Shown here: positions 5,975 through 6,571 of the stretch, piece after piece
Layout: every line of letters begins with the position of its first letter
Numbering within the stretch: the stretch's first letter is position 1
Assembly: GCA_029884035.1 (NCBI GenBank)
Contig: JAOUIM010000210.1
Span: 1-6,571, forward strand
Source: Aquincola sp.
Lineage (GTDB): Bacteria; Pseudomonadota; Gammaproteobacteria; Burkholderiales; Burkholderiaceae_C
Reading direction: 5' to 3'
Length of the DNA: 6,571 nt
Made by a program: the position numbers and the translations under genes
The notes under the pieces: generated by a model
Told to the model about the DNA's origin: nothing
The model's database searches: none
What the model saw: only the letters and a program-made list of their open reading frames with translations

Positions 5975-6571
5975 CTAGACGTACTGCGCCACGGCGCAGG
6001 TCTTGTGTTCGATGTGGTGGAGGAACTCGTGGCGGAAGTGCTTGAGCATGCCTTGCACCGGCATCGCCGCCGCGTCGCCGAGCGCGCAGATGGTGCGGCC
6101 CTTGATGTTGTCGGCCACCGAGTCGAGCAGTGCCAGGTCCTCGGCCTTGCCGTGGCCATGTTCGATGCGGTGGACCATGCGCCACAGCCATCCTGTGCCT
6201 TCGCGGCAAGGCGTGCACTGCCCACAGCTCTCGTGCTGGTAGAAGTACGACAGGCGCAGCAGGCTCTTGACCATGCAGCGCCGCTCGTCCATCACGATCA
6301 CCGCGCCCGAGCCCAGCATCGAGCCGGCCTTGGCGATGGCGTCGTAGTCCATCGTGATGTCCATCATCGTCCTGGCCGGCAGGACCGGCGCCGACGAGCC
6401 GCCCGGGATCACCGCTTTCAGCGCGCGACCCCCACTGACGCCCCCCGCGAGTTCGAGCAGCTTCGCGAACGGCGTGCCCAGCGGGACCTCGTAGTTGCCG
6501 GGGTGCTCGACGTCACCCACCACCGAGAAGATCTTGGTGCCGCCGTTGTTGGGCTTGCCGATCTCGAGGTA
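5975..6571 (-). CDS. nuoF: NADH-quinone oxidoreductase subunit F, C-terminal part (5' end beyond window)
   Basis: NuoF (homologue of NDUFV1) oxidises NADH through FMN and passes electrons to [4Fe-4S] cluster N3. Only the last 198 codons are in the window; the family is usually about 430-450 residues, so the N-terminal FMN- and NADH-binding Rossmann-like part lies beyond position 6571. Visible residues 1-70 resemble the SLBB ubiquitin-like domain (FSVVGDVEHPGNYEVPLG, then AVIPGGSS). The N3 ligands follow: ESCGQCTPCREGTG gives Cys116, Cys119 and Cys122 of the visible part, and Cys162 in GRTICALGDAAAMP is the fourth. The gene ends in TAG at 5977-5975, 10 bases before nuoG. HoxF/HndC-type hydrogenase or NAD-dependent formate dehydrogenase subunits share these domains, but the downstream nuoG-L order identifies it as NuoF. 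nuoE would be expected further upstream. Confidence 0.96.
   Translation of the reverse strand, partial: YLEIGKPNNGGTKIFSVVGDVEHPGNYEVPLGTPFAKLLELAGGVSGGRALKAVIPGGSSAPVLPARTMMDITMDYDAIAKAGSMLGSGAVIVMDERRCMVKSLLRLSYFYQHESCGQCTPCREGTGWLWRMVHRIEHGHGKAEDLALLDSVADNIKGRTICALGDAAAMPVQGMLKHFRHEFLHHIEHKTCAVAQYV

Noticed and set aside
5290..6045. Plus-strand open frame (251 codons) opposite the nuoG 5' end and nuoF 3' end
   Set aside because: Antisense to the cysteine-rich conserved part of nuoG, with no recognisable motif or start context.
5965..6225. 87-codon upstream extension of nuoG
   Set aside because: It overlaps nuoF in another frame and reads as Arg/Ser/Thr-rich nonsense; family homology begins at the ATG at 5964.
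1..6571. Possibility of a hydrogenase, Mrp antiporter or formate hydrogenlyase cluster instead of complex I
   Set aside because: Some single subunits share folds with those systems, but the full F-G-H-I-J-K-L order, the NuoI double ferredoxin and the NuoK glutamates together are specific to complex I.

Overview
The window is one densely packed stretch of the nuo operon, which encodes respiratory complex I (proton-pumping NADH:quinone oxidoreductase). Every gene is on the minus strand, so transcription runs from high to low coordinates. The order is nuoF (5' end cut off by the window), nuoG, nuoH, nuoI, nuoJ, nuoK, nuoL (3' end cut off). This is the canonical bacterial nuo order, and no foreign gene is inserted. 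Over 99% of the window is coding; the longest gap between genes is 19 bases, so there is no room for a separate promoter or terminator.

The organism looks like a GC-rich betaproteobacterium, probably Burkholderiales in the broad Rubrivivax/Leptothrix/Comamonadaceae neighbourhood. This is inferred from recalled protein style (the NuoH stretch around NRHPFD, the NuoJ length, the NuoK tail ending near LKG, a NuoG without N7 cysteines), from GC-ending codons, and from separate nuo genes in standard order. No database search was possible, so the genus is not asserted.

Layout: 6571-5975 is the C-terminal part of NuoF, with the SLBB-like domain and the N3 cluster ligands. 5964-3637 is NuoG, with ligands for clusters N1b, N5 and N4 followed by a molybdopterin-oxidoreductase-like region. 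3640-2573 is NuoH, the membrane subunit at the quinone site. 2568-2068 is NuoI, with clusters N6a and N6b. 2048-1404, 1404-1090 and 1087-1 are the membrane subunits NuoJ, NuoK and NuoL.

Electrons from NADH enter at NuoF (FMN, N3), pass through NuoG and NuoI, and reduce quinone at the interface with NuoH. The energy released drives proton translocation through the membrane arm (NuoH, J, K, L, with M and N expected just beyond position 1). Junctions are tight: a 4-base ATGA overlap at nuoG/nuoH, a 1-base overlap at nuoJ/nuoK, and abutting ends at nuoK/nuoL. This suggests one polycistronic message with translational coupling.

All complete genes are intact, with the expected cofactor ligands or charged membrane residues. 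I found no mobile element, CRISPR array, RNA gene or novel system. The findings below are modest details of an ordinary housekeeping operon.
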